Source: Dehalococcoidia bacterium UBA1222 (lineage in GTDB: Bacteria; Chloroflexota; Dehalococcoidia; Dehalococcoidales; UBA1222). From it: 40,712 bases of DNA. Positions 22,927 to 31,099 of the stretch are shown piece after piece. Positions within the stretch are counted from its first letter, which is position 1, and the number at the start of each line of letters is the position of its first letter. The notes beneath the pieces are model-generated. The model saw only the letters and a program-made list of their open reading frames with translations. It was not told the origin of the DNA and ran no database searches. The stretch covers positions 1-40,712 of the forward strand of contig DBXC01000008.1 in assembly GCA_002309415.1 (NCBI GenBank). Reading direction: 5' to 3'. The translations under genes were made by a program, and so were the position numbers.

Positions 22927-24399
22927 ATGAAAAATCTCAAAAAGCTGACTATCCTGCACTCGAACGATCTTCACGGTGACTTCCTGGCTGAAAACGTCGA
23001 CTCCAAACTGGTCGGCGGTGTCTCCATGCTGTCCGGCTATATCAATAAGGTCCGAGACGAAGAAGAGAATGTGATCTACTGTATCGCCGGTGACATGTTC
23101 CGTGGTTCTCTCATCGACAGCGAGACCCGCGGCGTCGATACCATCAACATCATGAACATGCTCGCTCCTGATGTCGTAACACTCGGCAATCACGAAGTCG
23201 ACTATGGTCTTTCTCACCTTCTCTTCCTCGAGAAATATGCCGACTTCCCAATCATCAACGCCAACATGTACATCAAGAATTCCAAGAGCCACAAGAGAAT
23301 CTTTGCTCCTTATAAGATCCTCAGAGTCGGCGGAATGAATGTACTCTTCATCGGTATCCTGACCGAAGATGTTCTGGCCAGCACCAAGAATGAAGGTCTC
23401 ATCGGCACTCTCGTCAACATCGAAGATGCTGCCAACGAAGTATCCAAGATCAACGATGGCTTCAAGAGCATGGACATCGATTTCACAGTCCTTCTGACTC
23501 ACATCGGTTTCGAACAGGATAAGAAACTGGCCGCGGCTCTGGATCCTGCCTGTGGTGTAGATATCATCATCGGCGGTCACAGCCATACTCTCATCCATGA
23601 ACCTGCTGTCGTAAACGGCATCCCTGTCGTCCAGGCCGCCATCGGTACTGACCAGATTGGTCGATTCGACATCATGGTCGATACTGACAATAACTGCATC
23701 GATTCCTATAAATGGGAGCTCATCCCCATCAACGAGCATACCTGCCCCGTCGATGAAGAAATGAAAGAGATCATCTATGCTCTCCGTGACAAGACCGATG
23801 CCAAATACGGTGAAGTCATCACTTCATTCCCGAGAGTCTATACTCACCCCAGACGAAACATGGAGACCGAACTCGGCGATATCTTTGCAGAAGGCATGCG
23901 CGAACAACTGGGTGTCGACCTGGTATTCCTTGCTTCCGGCAGTATCCGAAAGCCGACATTAGGCAAGTATGTGACCCTCAAGGATTACATGGAGATTTTC
24001 CCCTTCACCGATCCTATGTATGAATTCAAGATGACCGGTGCTCAGCTCAAGACCGCCATCAAGTTCATGCTGCGCGATGAAGCCTTCCTCGATGGAGACC
24101 ATACTGAGTTCTATCAGCTCTCCCGCGGTTTCTACTGTGAATATGAGATGGCAACTCATTCAATCAAAGAAATCAAGATGAACGGCAAGGATGTTGCTGA
24201 TGACGATATGTTCACTGTCTCTATGCAGCGCTATCACTTCGTCAGCATCAAAGACTTCCTCGGCGTTCCCATGGAAGATATCGAAAAGAACGGCAAGCCT
24301 CGTGTCATCGCCGTCAAATCACCCAATGTCCTCGAAGAATACTTCCGTGCTCACGCTGTCGTCATTTGGGACGAAGAGAAACGACTCAACATCAAATAA
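22927..24399 (+). CDS. 5'-nucleotidase / UDP-sugar hydrolase family metallophosphoesterase, cytosolic
   Basis: A 490-residue protein with an N-terminal metallophosphoesterase domain and a C-terminal 5'-nucleotidase domain. Metal-binding motifs SNDLHGD (12-18), GDMF (55-58), GNHE (87-90) and GGHSH (about 215-219) are complete. The C-terminal domain (about 300-480) carries the substrate-side blocks ASGSIRKP and EIFPFTDPMYEFKMTG. Most relatives (UshA, YfkN) are secreted, but no signal peptide or lipobox is present here, so the protein should stay in the cytoplasm and may act on nucleotides or other phosphate esters there. An AAGGAG site lies about 12 bases upstream. Between two terminators it forms a single-gene unit. 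Confidence 0.9.
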   Translation: MKNLKKLTILHSNDLHGDFLAENVDSKLVGGVSMLSGYINKVRDEEENVIYCIAGDMFRGSLIDSETRGVDTINIMNMLAPDVVTLGNHEVDYGLSHLLFLEKYADFPIINANMYIKNSKSHKRIFAPYKILRVGGMNVLFIGILTEDVLASTKNEGLIGTLVNIEDAANEVSKINDGFKSMDIDFTVLLTHIGFEQDKKLAAALDPACGVDIIIGGHSHTLIHEPAVVNGIPVVQAAIGTDQIGRFDIMVDTDNNCIDSYKWELIPINEHTCPVDEEMKEIIYALRDKTDAKYGEVITSFPRVYTHPRRNMETELGDIFAEGMREQLGVDLVFLASGSIRKPTLGKYVTLKDYMEIFPFTDPMYEFKMTGAQLKTAIKFMLRDEAFLDGDHTEFYQLSRGFYCEYEMATHSIKEIKMNGKDVADDDMFTVSMQRYHFVSIKDFLGVPMEDIEKNGKPRVIAVKSPNVLEEYFRAHAVVIWDEEKRLNIK

Positions 24400-24415
24400 A
24401 ACTGTCTTAAACTAG

Positions 24416-24451
24416 AAAGAGGATGCGGAGATGTCCGCATCCTCTTTTTTT
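24416..24451. terminator. Bidirectional terminator between 5'-nucleotidase and epimerase genes
   Basis: A 13 base pair stem, AAAGAGGATGCGG (24416-24428) with its inverse at 24435-24447, loop of six bases, A on one side and a T run on the other. Confidence 0.92.
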
Positions 24452-24471
24452 ATCTATAAGTATTCGCTCTA

Positions 24472-25122
24472 CTATGCGTTCCAGGAGGTCATTGCGGTCT
24501 CAGTCAAAGTCTTGAAAGCAGCAGCTTTATCTGCCTGTGCAAAGACTGCAGAACCGACACATATCTCTTCCGCACCGGCATCGGCAACTTCTTTGACGTT
24601 TGCCAGTTTAACACCGCCGTCGATACCGATGATGATATCGTGTCCCTGAGCCTTGAATTCACGCATCTTATCTAGAACTTCAGGAACGAAAGGACGTCCG
24701 TAATAACCGGGATAGACCGACATGAAAAGGATGTAGTCCATCTCAGCAAGAATCTCAGGAGTTAGGACTGAGAGCGGAGTATCAGGATTGATAGCAAGAC
24801 CAGCTTCGCATCCTAATGACTTGATTTTCTTGAGTAGTTTGGGCGCATCATCAACTGCTTCGACATGGATGATGATCCTGCGGCAACCGGCTTTGGCAAG
24901 TGCGCGGAAATGCTTTTCAGGGTGTACCGTCATAAGATGTGCTTCCCAACCGCAAGAAGGAGCCGTCTTCACGGCATCTTTTACTTTTACAGACTCACTG
25001 GGAACGAAGATCTTATCCATGATATCGTACTGCATCCAGCCGCAGAACGACTCAGCTTCCTTGACCATCTTCTGCATAGCATCAAGGTCATCACTCAGGA
25101 TTGCGGGAACGATTCTTCTCAT
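24472..25122 (-). CDS. Ribulose-phosphate 3-epimerase family protein with altered metal site
   Basis: A 216-residue (beta/alpha)8 barrel of the ribulose-phosphate 3-epimerase family. Canonical enzymes bind metal through two His and two Asp. Here Asp33 (YDIMD), His62 (EAHLM) and Asp168 (GIDGG) are kept, but the first ligand, usually HxDxMDG, is Gln31 in MQYDIMDK. The phosphate and lid region reads MSVYPGYYGRPFVPEVL instead of the usual MTVNPGFGGQ. It could still be the pathway epimerase, since no other is in view and transketolase lies nearby, or an epimerase for another sugar phosphate. AAAGGG lies nine bases upstream. Confidence 0.8.
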   Translation of the reverse strand: MRRIVPAILSDDLDAMQKMVKEAESFCGWMQYDIMDKIFVPSESVKVKDAVKTAPSCGWEAHLMTVHPEKHFRALAKAGCRRIIIHVEAVDDAPKLLKKIKSLGCEAGLAINPDTPLSVLTPEILAEMDYILFMSVYPGYYGRPFVPEVLDKMREFKAQGHDIIIGIDGGVKLANVKEVADAGAEEICVGSAVFAQADKAAAFKTLTETAMTSWNA

Positions 25123-25235
25123 ATCATTGACCCTTTCTCAAGGAAGTTGCACCAATATGATACCACCGAAAGAAGTGAGATTGACAGAAAAAAAGAGTGT
25201 CTAATAGAATAGCTACGTTTGAGGATACATGCACG

Positions 25236-25358
25236 ATGAGTAAGGTCAAGAAGAAAAAAGAATTCCCGTTCAAGACACTTTTTGTGGTGATTGCCATCAT
25301 ACTCATACTCAGCTGGATCCTTATCCCCAGCCTGATGGCTGCATTCGATATTTTCTAA
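25236..25358 (+). CDS. 40-residue single-helix membrane protein
   Basis: A short gene, ATG 25236 to TAA 25358. The product has a Lys-rich cytoplasmic start (MSKVKKKKEFPFK), one strongly hydrophobic helix (about 14-35, FVVIAIILILSWILIPSLM) and a short end. A GAGGA ribosome site lies ten bases upstream. The stop overlaps the end of recN by four bases on the other strand. No family is recognised. The compact, sensible composition and ribosome site make it likely to be real. Confidence 0.65.
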   Translation: MSKVKKKKEFPFKTLFVVIAIILILSWILIPSLMAAFDIF

Positions 25359-27049
25359 TTCGATTTCTTCCAGGTATCGGCAGCATCGATGAGCTGTCTT
25401 GCGACTTCCAGAGCACTATCCTTAGTTCCCTGTCCACCAACCATCAATGCCAGCTCCTGCATTCGTTCGTCGTCATCAAGTCTGACCATATGACTAGTCA
25501 GTCTCTCATCAGCAAATGCTTTGCTGACACTGTAATGAGCATCGGCATAACAGGCTATCTGAGCCAAGTGGGTAACACAGATCACCTGATGATGACGCGA
25601 GAGTTCCCACAGTTTCTTTCCTAAGACGTCTCCTGTCCTGCCGCCGACACCGATATCGATCTCATCAAATATCAAAATGGGGACCTTATCGGATGAAGCC
25701 AAAGCTGACTTGATAGCCAGTGTGAATCTGGAGACTTCACCAGTGGATGCGATCTCAGCCAAGGGCTTCATAGGTTCTCCGGGGATAGTCGAGACTAGGA
25801 ATTCGACATTATCGATGCCGTTCTCACCGTTATCGGTTGAGCGTTTAATATCGACGCTGAATACAGTATTCGGCATATCGAGATCTTTGAGTTCCTTCAT
25901 GACGGCCTTATTCATCTTTTCAGCCGTCTTCTTACGCTTATCGGAAAGGACCTCTGCACAGTCAAGGTATTCTTTCTCTGCACGCTTGAGGTCTTCCTCA
26001 AGATTGGTCAGATCATACTCAACATTCTCTAAGGCAGACAGTTTTCCTTCTGCCTCTTCAAGATATGCGAGAGCATCCTTGATCTCAGGACCATATTTCT
26101 TTTTGATGTTCTTGATGATCGCAAGGCGTTCCTCGATATCATTCAGTTCACGAGGATCGAATTCTAATGAATCTCCGTAATCGCTGATCTTATATGCGAT
26201 GGATGTGACATCTTCCGTAATAGATTCCAGCTGATCGGCAAGGCTCTCAAGAGAACTGTCGAAGGAAGATATCTTGCGTAGTGCTTTAGCGGCTCTTCCC
26301 AGTGTCGATTCCGCACTGGCGCCTTCGCTCTCAGTGAGATACTCGCCTATCTCATATACATATCCCTTGATCTTCTCGGCATTGGCCAGGATGTCTTTGC
26401 GCTCACGTAAAGACGTTTCCTCGTCTTCGTCCAAGTTGGCAGATTTAATCTCATCAACCTGGAAAGCCAAAAGATCGCGGTTATTCTCAGCAGAACGAGC
26501 AAGAGCCTTTAGCTCTTCTATCTTCGTCCTGATCTCATTCATTGCATGATACTTCTCAGCTACAGTCTGCTTATCAGAAGCAAGATTGCCGTAGTCATCC
26601 AGATATCCCATATGATTACGCTTGTCATAGAGTGAAAGGTGCTGACTCTGACCATGGATATCAACGAGGAGCTCGCGCAGATCTTTGAGCGCGCCACGCT
26701 GAGTGATATCACCGTTGATACGGCTGACGGAATGACCATGTCGTTTGATGTCACATGAGAGGAGTAACGTATCTTCCTCAGCATTGAGCCCCTTGTCTTC
26801 GAGTAAAGCCCTGATATCGTCTTTGACTTCGCTCTCATCCAGATCGATGAATGCTTCGATCTTACAGGAGTCGTCGTTGTAACGGATCTCATTGTCCGTG
26901 ATACGACCGTCGAGGAGAGCTTCGAATGCAGACAGGACCATAGACTTACCGGCACCTGTCTCACCGGTAATCACATTGAGCCCCTTCTCTAACTGCCAGT
27001 TGAGGCTGTTGATGAGGCCATATGATCTGACATTAAACTCTGAGAGCAT
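25355..27049 (-). CDS. recN: DNA repair protein RecN
   Basis: A 564-residue SMC-like ATPase of normal RecN length. Walker A GETGAGKS is at 29-36; a long coiled coil covers about 155-375 with the hinge between; the C-terminal head has the signature region ASTGEVSRFTLAIK, Walker B ILIFDEIDIGVGG and the switch HLAQIA. RecN acts early in recombinational repair of double-strand breaks. The likely promoter is TTGCAC-18-TAAAAT on the minus strand, with the -10 box ten bases before the ATG, so the leader is only a few bases. It is divergent from azlC. Confidence 0.97.
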   Translation of the reverse strand: MLSEFNVRSYGLINSLNWQLEKGLNVITGETGAGKSMVLSAFEALLDGRITDNEIRYNDDSCKIEAFIDLDESEVKDDIRALLEDKGLNAEEDTLLLSCDIKRHGHSVSRINGDITQRGALKDLRELLVDIHGQSQHLSLYDKRNHMGYLDDYGNLASDKQTVAEKYHAMNEIRTKIEELKALARSAENNRDLLAFQVDEIKSANLDEDEETSLRERKDILANAEKIKGYVYEIGEYLTESEGASAESTLGRAAKALRKISSFDSSLESLADQLESITEDVTSIAYKISDYGDSLEFDPRELNDIEERLAIIKNIKKKYGPEIKDALAYLEEAEGKLSALENVEYDLTNLEEDLKRAEKEYLDCAEVLSDKRKKTAEKMNKAVMKELKDLDMPNTVFSVDIKRSTDNGENGIDNVEFLVSTIPGEPMKPLAEIASTGEVSRFTLAIKSALASSDKVPILIFDEIDIGVGGRTGDVLGKKLWELSRHHQVICVTHLAQIACYADAHYSVSKAFADERLTSHMVRLDDDERMQELALMVGGQGTKDSALEVARQLIDAADTWKKSN

Positions 27050-27098
27050 ACTGCCAATAATTTTAGATATTTATTAAATGCGGTGCAATCGATGCAAA

Positions 27099-27127
27099 TT
27101 GAAAATAGGTTTATTCGTTGTTATGAT
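27099..27127 (+). promoter_or_regulatory. Leaderless promoter of azlCD
   Basis: TTGAAA (27099-27104) and TATGAT (27122-27127), spacer 17 bases. The -10 box ends seven bases before ATG 27135, so transcription should begin at the start codon. Confidence 0.6.
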
Positions 27128-27134
27128 TATTTGC

Positions 27135-27875
27135 ATGTCTGAAGGCAAGGTAAAACAAAGCACATTTCATAGATATCTGATGGCAGGAAGGGCCGCCTTC
27201 CCACATACCATCCCCGTAATGGCCGGCTACATATTTGCGGGCATCTCTTTCGGCCTGCTCATGAACCATGCCCAAATGCCAGCATGGCTGACCATCGTGA
27301 TGTGTATAACCATGATCTCTGGTTCATCCCAGTTCCTTGCCGTCGATCTATTGCAGTCTGCCTTCAATCCGCTTTCAACAGTCGTCATCAATCTGATGGT
27401 CAACTCCCGCTACTCTTTCTGCGGTCTGACACTTCTCGACCGCTACAAAGGTACCGGAAAGAAAAAGCCTTATTTGATTTGGAACATCACCGACGAGACC
27501 TTCGTCATCAACCTGACTTCCAACCCGCCCGAAGGTATTCAACTCACCGATTACATGTTCATGGTCGCATTCATGGATCATATGTACTGGATCATCGGAG
27601 GCTCCATCGGCGCTCTAATCGGTGAATTGATAAAATTCAACATGGACGGCATCGGCTTCGCCATGACCGGTATGTTCACCTGTATCTTCCTTGATCAGTG
27701 GGTAATCAATAAGAATCATAAACCAGCTGTCATCGGCGTGATTGTAGCAATCATTAGCCTTTTGATCTTCGGCGCTCAGAGCTTCATGCTCCCAGCTATG
27801 CTCGTCATACTTGCGATACTCCTCATCGCAGATAAATACGTAAACGTCAAAGTCGGAGAGGAGGAGCAAAAATGA
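27135..27875 (+). CDS. azlC: AzlC family branched-chain amino acid exporter, large subunit
   Basis: A 246-residue AzlC (LIV-E family) membrane protein with about eight helices. Family blocks AFPHTIPVMAGYIFAGISFG, GSSQFLAVDLL and MVNSRYSFCGLTLL are clear. With the small AzlD subunit encoded next it exports branched-chain amino acids or analogues. ATG 27135 is preferred over earlier in-frame codons at 27078 and 27123 because the promoter boxes lie between them; no ribosome site is present, in line with a leaderless mRNA. It overlaps azlD by ATGA. Confidence 0.92.
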   Translation: MSEGKVKQSTFHRYLMAGRAAFPHTIPVMAGYIFAGISFGLLMNHAQMPAWLTIVMCITMISGSSQFLAVDLLQSAFNPLSTVVINLMVNSRYSFCGLTLLDRYKGTGKKKPYLIWNITDETFVINLTSNPPEGIQLTDYMFMVAFMDHMYWIIGGSIGALIGELIKFNMDGIGFAMTGMFTCIFLDQWVINKNHKPAVIGVIVAIISLLIFGAQSFMLPAMLVILAILLIADKYVNVKVGEEEQK

Positions 27876-28204
27876 CACAGAGTCAGATCTATATCACCGC
27901 GCTCCTGATCTTCCTGGCTGTGATCATCCCCAGGGCACTCCCCTTCGTTCTGTTCCCGGAAGGTAAAGAGCCTCCTAAGTTCATCAAGAAACTGAGCACG
28001 ACACTGCCCTATGCAGTCATCGGTTCACTCGTAGTTTACTGTTTCAAAGATGTTTCAGTGACGAACTATCCACACGGCATACCTGAGCTGATTGCACTGG
28101 CGTGCCTCGTCGGCGTTCACATATGGAGAAAGAACACTCTCATATCGATGGCGACCGGCACCATCGTCTATATGCTGCTCGTTCAGTTGGTCTTCGTAGC
28201 CTAA
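27872..28204 (+). CDS. azlD: AzlD family branched-chain amino acid exporter, small subunit
   Basis: A 110-residue AzlD protein with four membrane helices and the family motif RALPFVLF followed by PPKFIKKLSTTLPYAVIGSL. It is the small partner of AzlC; the start overlaps the azlC stop. GGAGAGGAGG lies just upstream. Its 3' end overlaps the opposing rhodanese gene by four bases. Confidence 0.93.
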   Translation: MTQSQIYITALLIFLAVIIPRALPFVLFPEGKEPPKFIKKLSTTLPYAVIGSLVVYCFKDVSVTNYPHGIPELIALACLVGVHIWRKNTLISMATGTIVYMLLVQLVFVA

Positions 28205-28629
28205 TTGACTACATAACCCTGAGATGAATAGGCAAATGCGCCGCCCTTGAGTTCCATAACGTAGGTATATCCGTTCTTAGCAAGGAACGTCGAGACGATA
28301 TAACTATCACGGCCGGCTGCGCAATAGATCAGGATCGGAGCATTGTAGTTCTTGGGGAACTGATTAAGTGAGCCTTCGATCTGGGTATAAGGGATATAAA
28401 GATCAGTACCGGGAAGCTGCATAGTCGGAACAGTATCGACACAAACGACTAAAACATCCTGAGACAAAACTGAATTACACTGTTTAGGAGTGATCTCATA
28501 ATAAGCGACTTTCTGAGCGTCATCCACGAAGACCGGATCACCGGGATATTCAACATGACCTACCGCACCTCCGCAGCTGCAGATGAATACGGCCAAAACC
28601 GCCAAAAGAACACCACAAATCTTTTTCAT
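28201..28629 (-). CDS. Rhodanese-domain lipoprotein
   Basis: A 142-residue secreted lipoprotein. The signal peptide ends in FICSC with Cys19 (or Cys17) as the lipid-bearing residue. A rhodanese domain (about 33-140) has the active loop CAAGRDS with Cys103 as persulfide carrier. ATG 28629 is preferred to the upstream GTG 28638 because GGGGTG is six bases before it. The YeeE/YedE sulfur transporter gene ends 20 bases upstream on the same strand, so the lipoprotein may capture or release sulfur from thiosulfate-like compounds outside the membrane and pass it to the transporter (inference). Confidence 0.88.
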   Translation of the reverse strand: MKKICGVLLAVLAVFICSCGGAVGHVEYPGDPVFVDDAQKVAYYEITPKQCNSVLSQDVLVVCVDTVPTMQLPGTDLYIPYTQIEGSLNQFPKNYNAPILIYCAAGRDSYIVSTFLAKNGYTYVMELKGGAFAYSSQGYVVN

Positions 28630-28649
28630 GATATACACCCCGTTTAAAC

Positions 28650-29834
28650 TTATTCAGTAGCCTGCAGGATCTTGATCCCTATCAGACTTCCAATAAAGAC
28701 AGCCAGCCCGAAGACCCAGCCGTTCAAACCAAATGATATAACACCCGAGAAGAAAGCACCAATATTACAGCCACCGGCAAGACCTACACCATATCCCATG
28801 ATGACGGCACCCAGAAACACCCTGAATCCTGCTTTAAATGTCCTGGGATATTTGATCTTAAAATCACCGGAAAGGAGTGCTACGATAGCAGCTCCAAGTA
28901 TGATAGCAAGGTTCAAAATGAGACCCCAGGTGATCTCAGTCGCGGATGCGGAGATCTTGCAGGCGCCTGGAATAGCCGCGACATCTGGGAAAGTGATACC
29001 GATAGCATTGCAAATCACTTCTGACCATCGGTTATATTCACCGGACACACCAATGGGACGCTCGACCATCTTATAGGCCAGGATGCTCAATACGCCTAGC
29101 GCCACACCACCAGCAGTGGCAGGCCAATGTCCTAAGAGATCCTTCCATGTAAACTTCTTCTTTTCTGTATTCTCTCCAGTCTTCATAGCCTGCTGAGCCT
29201 TACTTGAAGCTTCAACTATGCGGATAACATAGTAGATGAACGCCAGCACCAAAAGCGTAAGGACGATCGTCAGAGGCCATCCGATATTAGCCGGAAGCCA
29301 TACTTGCTTGGCGTTGACGATGAAGTTGTCATACCAGAACTCACCCTGCAATTCGTATACTGAAACACCAACCAAAATACCAATCGTCAGGATGATGACC
29401 GAAAGAGAGCCTTCTCCTATTCTGCTAAGGCTACCAATCACACATCCGCCGGCGAGTATAGAACCTATACCGAAGAGCAGTCCGCCAAATACAAGCGTCC
29501 AACTCAAAGGATAGACATGGGCATTATATGGGATAATGCCCACCTCTGGCTCAGGGACCTGCAGGAACATCATCAATGCAAAGCCCACCGATGCGATCAT
29601 GAGACCGGTGATGACACCGCGTAAGAGACGCCCATCCTTCATGAGGATGAGATTACTGACAGCCGATACGAAACAGAATCTGCTGCGTTCTAAGGCTATA
29701 CCGATCAAAAGCCCCAAGATCATGAAGAGAGCCAATCTCGGCATGTTGCCCTGCAGATAAACGAATGCAACTATACCCAGTGCAATCAAAATGATTGCGG
29801 CAATGATCCTAGGCTGTTTAAGGTACTTCAACAT
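28650..29834 (-). CDS. YeeE/YedE family sulfur (thiosulfate-type) transporter
   Basis: A 394-residue integral membrane protein, about ten to twelve helices in two repeats, of the YeeE/YedE (TsuA) family. The conserved cysteines of the thiosulfate path are present: Cys54 in RSRFCF, Cys131 in AGGCVIG and the second-half AGGCNIGAF near 358. YeeE proteins import thiosulfate; others have been linked to selenium. ATG 29834 is preferred to the upstream codon at 29858 because a promoter is placed for transcription to begin at this ATG. It forms an operon with the rhodanese lipoprotein gene, and together with the homocysteine cluster shows a cell that gathers reduced sulfur. Confidence 0.9.
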   Translation of the reverse strand: MLKYLKQPRIIAAIILIALGIVAFVYLQGNMPRLALFMILGLLIGIALERSRFCFVSAVSNLILMKDGRLLRGVITGLMIASVGFALMMFLQVPEPEVGIIPYNAHVYPLSWTLVFGGLLFGIGSILAGGCVIGSLSRIGEGSLSVIILTIGILVGVSVYELQGEFWYDNFIVNAKQVWLPANIGWPLTIVLTLLVLAFIYYVIRIVEASSKAQQAMKTGENTEKKKFTWKDLLGHWPATAGGVALGVLSILAYKMVERPIGVSGEYNRWSEVICNAIGITFPDVAAIPGACKISASATEITWGLILNLAIILGAAIVALLSGDFKIKYPRTFKAGFRVFLGAVIMGYGVGLAGGCNIGAFFSGVISFGLNGWVFGLAVFIGSLIGIKILQATE

Positions 29835-29841
29835 ATCTTTA

Positions 29842-29870
29842 ATTCTAACACTGAGCACCTAGAATGCCTA
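29842..29870 (-). promoter_or_regulatory. Leaderless promoter of the YeeE-rhodanese operon
   Basis: Minus strand TAGGCA and TAGAAT, spacer 17 bases. The -10 box ends seven bases before the ATG, the same geometry as at 11862, 17358 and 27135. Confidence 0.55.
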
Positions 29871-30060
29871 TTTATCCACTGAACCAAGTAAGAAATATTT
29901 CTCAGAGAAGCAGCTCCAAGTTTTCTATTTAGAATGGATACTTTATTTATGTTTTAGGTTTGAAATAAATGATCATTACCAAATGGTTATGTTAGGGCTC
30001 GTAGAGTAGATTCAGAGTGTCATCTCAGTACTTCCATGAAACTAAGATGATTCTAAGCGA

Positions 30061-30255
30061 TTATTCTTCGAAAACAAACAACATTTCGATAGGTACGTTG
30101 AGTACTTTGGAAATATTGTGAGCAAGTTTCAATGACGGGTTATACTTTCCCTGTTCTAGAAAGATGATTGTTTCTCTCCTGACACCAACCAGGTATGCAA
30201 GCTGCTCCTGTGTCATTCCGTGCTTGGCCCTATATTCTTTTATTCTCGTTTTCAT
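30061..30255 (-). CDS. Small XRE-family regulator
   Basis: A 64-residue protein that is almost entirely one helix-turn-helix ([29 protein letters not shown]) with the ending IEMLFVFEE typical of a large group of tiny XRE regulators. These are usually encoded next to a membrane protein, as here: its ATG overlaps the stop of the upstream gene (ATGA) and GGGGAC provides the ribosome site. It probably represses its own operon through the tandem palindromes at 30903-30938. Confidence 0.93.
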   Translation of the reverse strand: MKTRIKEYRAKHGMTQEQLAYLVGVRRETIIFLEQGKYNPSLKLAHNISKVLNVPIEMLFVFEE

Positions 30256-30887
30256 TGGCTGTCCCCATTATCTAAGGTGCATTGCGGTCTATTGAACAGA
30301 GAAACAAAGAAGACGACAAAAATCAATAGCGTACTAACGATGAATACTATGGCAGAAACTAACAACATAACTTGATTGAATATCAACCAAGTTTCAAGAA
30401 CCGGATAGATAACATGCGCATAAAGAGCATTGACCAAGAAGACAAACAGAGCAATAAAGCTGATAATCGCACAATTACGAAGAAGTGATTTTCTTTTATC
30501 AGTTATAGTTACATCAATCTTGTCATAGTAGAGATATGAAATTGCATAAACTAAACCAATACAAGCAAGAATGAAAGCAAGATATGATTCCAATGCAGGT
30601 CTCAGCATTATCGGTGAAACCGTCACATACACAAATACCGTCGTAATCAAAACAAAGATAAAGAGAATAAAACTATTGATCAAGGATTTATTCATATTTT
30701 CTCTATCTCTTTCATCCACTGGCGGAATCTTATGAAATCTAATCAATGACCAAACATCACGAAAAATGGTTAGAAACAAACTAAAAACAAGAGCGGCCAC
30801 AGCATAATAGTTTTTAGCAACAACCATAACTGCAACCATAAAAACTATCGCTAAAATAAAAAACAGATACAGTGCCTTTCCTTTCAT
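30252..30887 (-). CDS. Six-helix membrane protein (DUF2178-like), partner of XRE regulator
   Basis: A 211-residue protein with six predicted membrane helices (about 5-24, 27-43, 72-92, 102-121, 138-160, 172-198). The loop after helix 2 reads [14 protein letters not shown], a feature of DUF2178-type proteins that pair with small XRE regulators. No function is known. ATG 30887 is chosen because GGGGGT lies seven bases upstream; an in-frame codon at 30902 is less likely. Transcribed from a consensus-like promoter within an operator palindrome. Confidence 0.82.
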   Translation of the reverse strand: MKGKALYLFFILAIVFMVAVMVVAKNYYAVAALVFSLFLTIFRDVWSLIRFHKIPPVDERDRENMNKSLINSFILFIFVLITTVFVYVTVSPIMLRPALESYLAFILACIGLVYAISYLYYDKIDVTITDKRKSLLRNCAIISFIALFVFLVNALYAHVIYPVLETWLIFNQVMLLVSAIVFIVSTLLIFVVFFVSLFNRPQCTLDNGDSQ

Positions 30888-30902
30888 TTTATTTACCCCC
30901 AA

Positions 30903-30938
30903 ATGTTATAAATATATAACGTTAGAAATTTATAACAT
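30903..30938. promoter_or_regulatory. 36 bp palindromic operator made of two tandem 16 bp sites
   Basis: Outer arms ATGTTATAAA (30903-30912) and TTTATAACAT (30929-30938) are perfect inverse copies, and the centre TAACGTTA (30917-30924) is a perfect palindrome; 16 of 18 base pairs match overall. It can also be read as two tandem sites, GTTATAAATATATAAC (30905-30920) and GTTAGAAATTTATAAC (30921-30936), each nearly palindromic. The -10 box of the operon promoter lies inside. A typical arrangement for XRE autorepression. Confidence 0.75.
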
Positions 30939-30957
30939 AGAACAAATAGGATGTCAA
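30929..30957 (-). promoter_or_regulatory. Promoter of the membrane protein / XRE operon
   Basis: Minus strand TTGACA (30952-30957) and TATAAA (30929-30934), spacer 17 bases, near consensus. Confidence 0.75.
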
Positions 30958-31018
30958 CACCGAGTATTAAATACATTTCAAAACACTCAAATATGGCATC
31001 GTTTACATTGGTCTCAAA

Positions 31019-31047
31019 TTGAACGCACCAACCTACTTTGATATACT
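31019..31047 (+). promoter_or_regulatory. Promoter of the sugar nucleotidyltransferase gene
   Basis: TTGAAC and TATACT with a 17 base spacer; leader of about 46 bases. Confidence 0.6.
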
Positions 31048-31099
31048 AACCAAGTGGTATGTCTATTCGTAAATAGCCACAGCAAACAGAGGTTATTCA

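Noticed and set aside
22900..23739. 279-codon open frame on the minus strand
   Set aside because: Antisense shadow of the 5'-nucleotidase gene; its Asp/Val-rich product is the mirror of GAC/GTC-type codon use on the true strand.
29835..30060. Small genes in the gap before the XRE operon end
   Set aside because: Only frames of a few codons without ribosome sites; apart from the YeeE promoter I see nothing definite.
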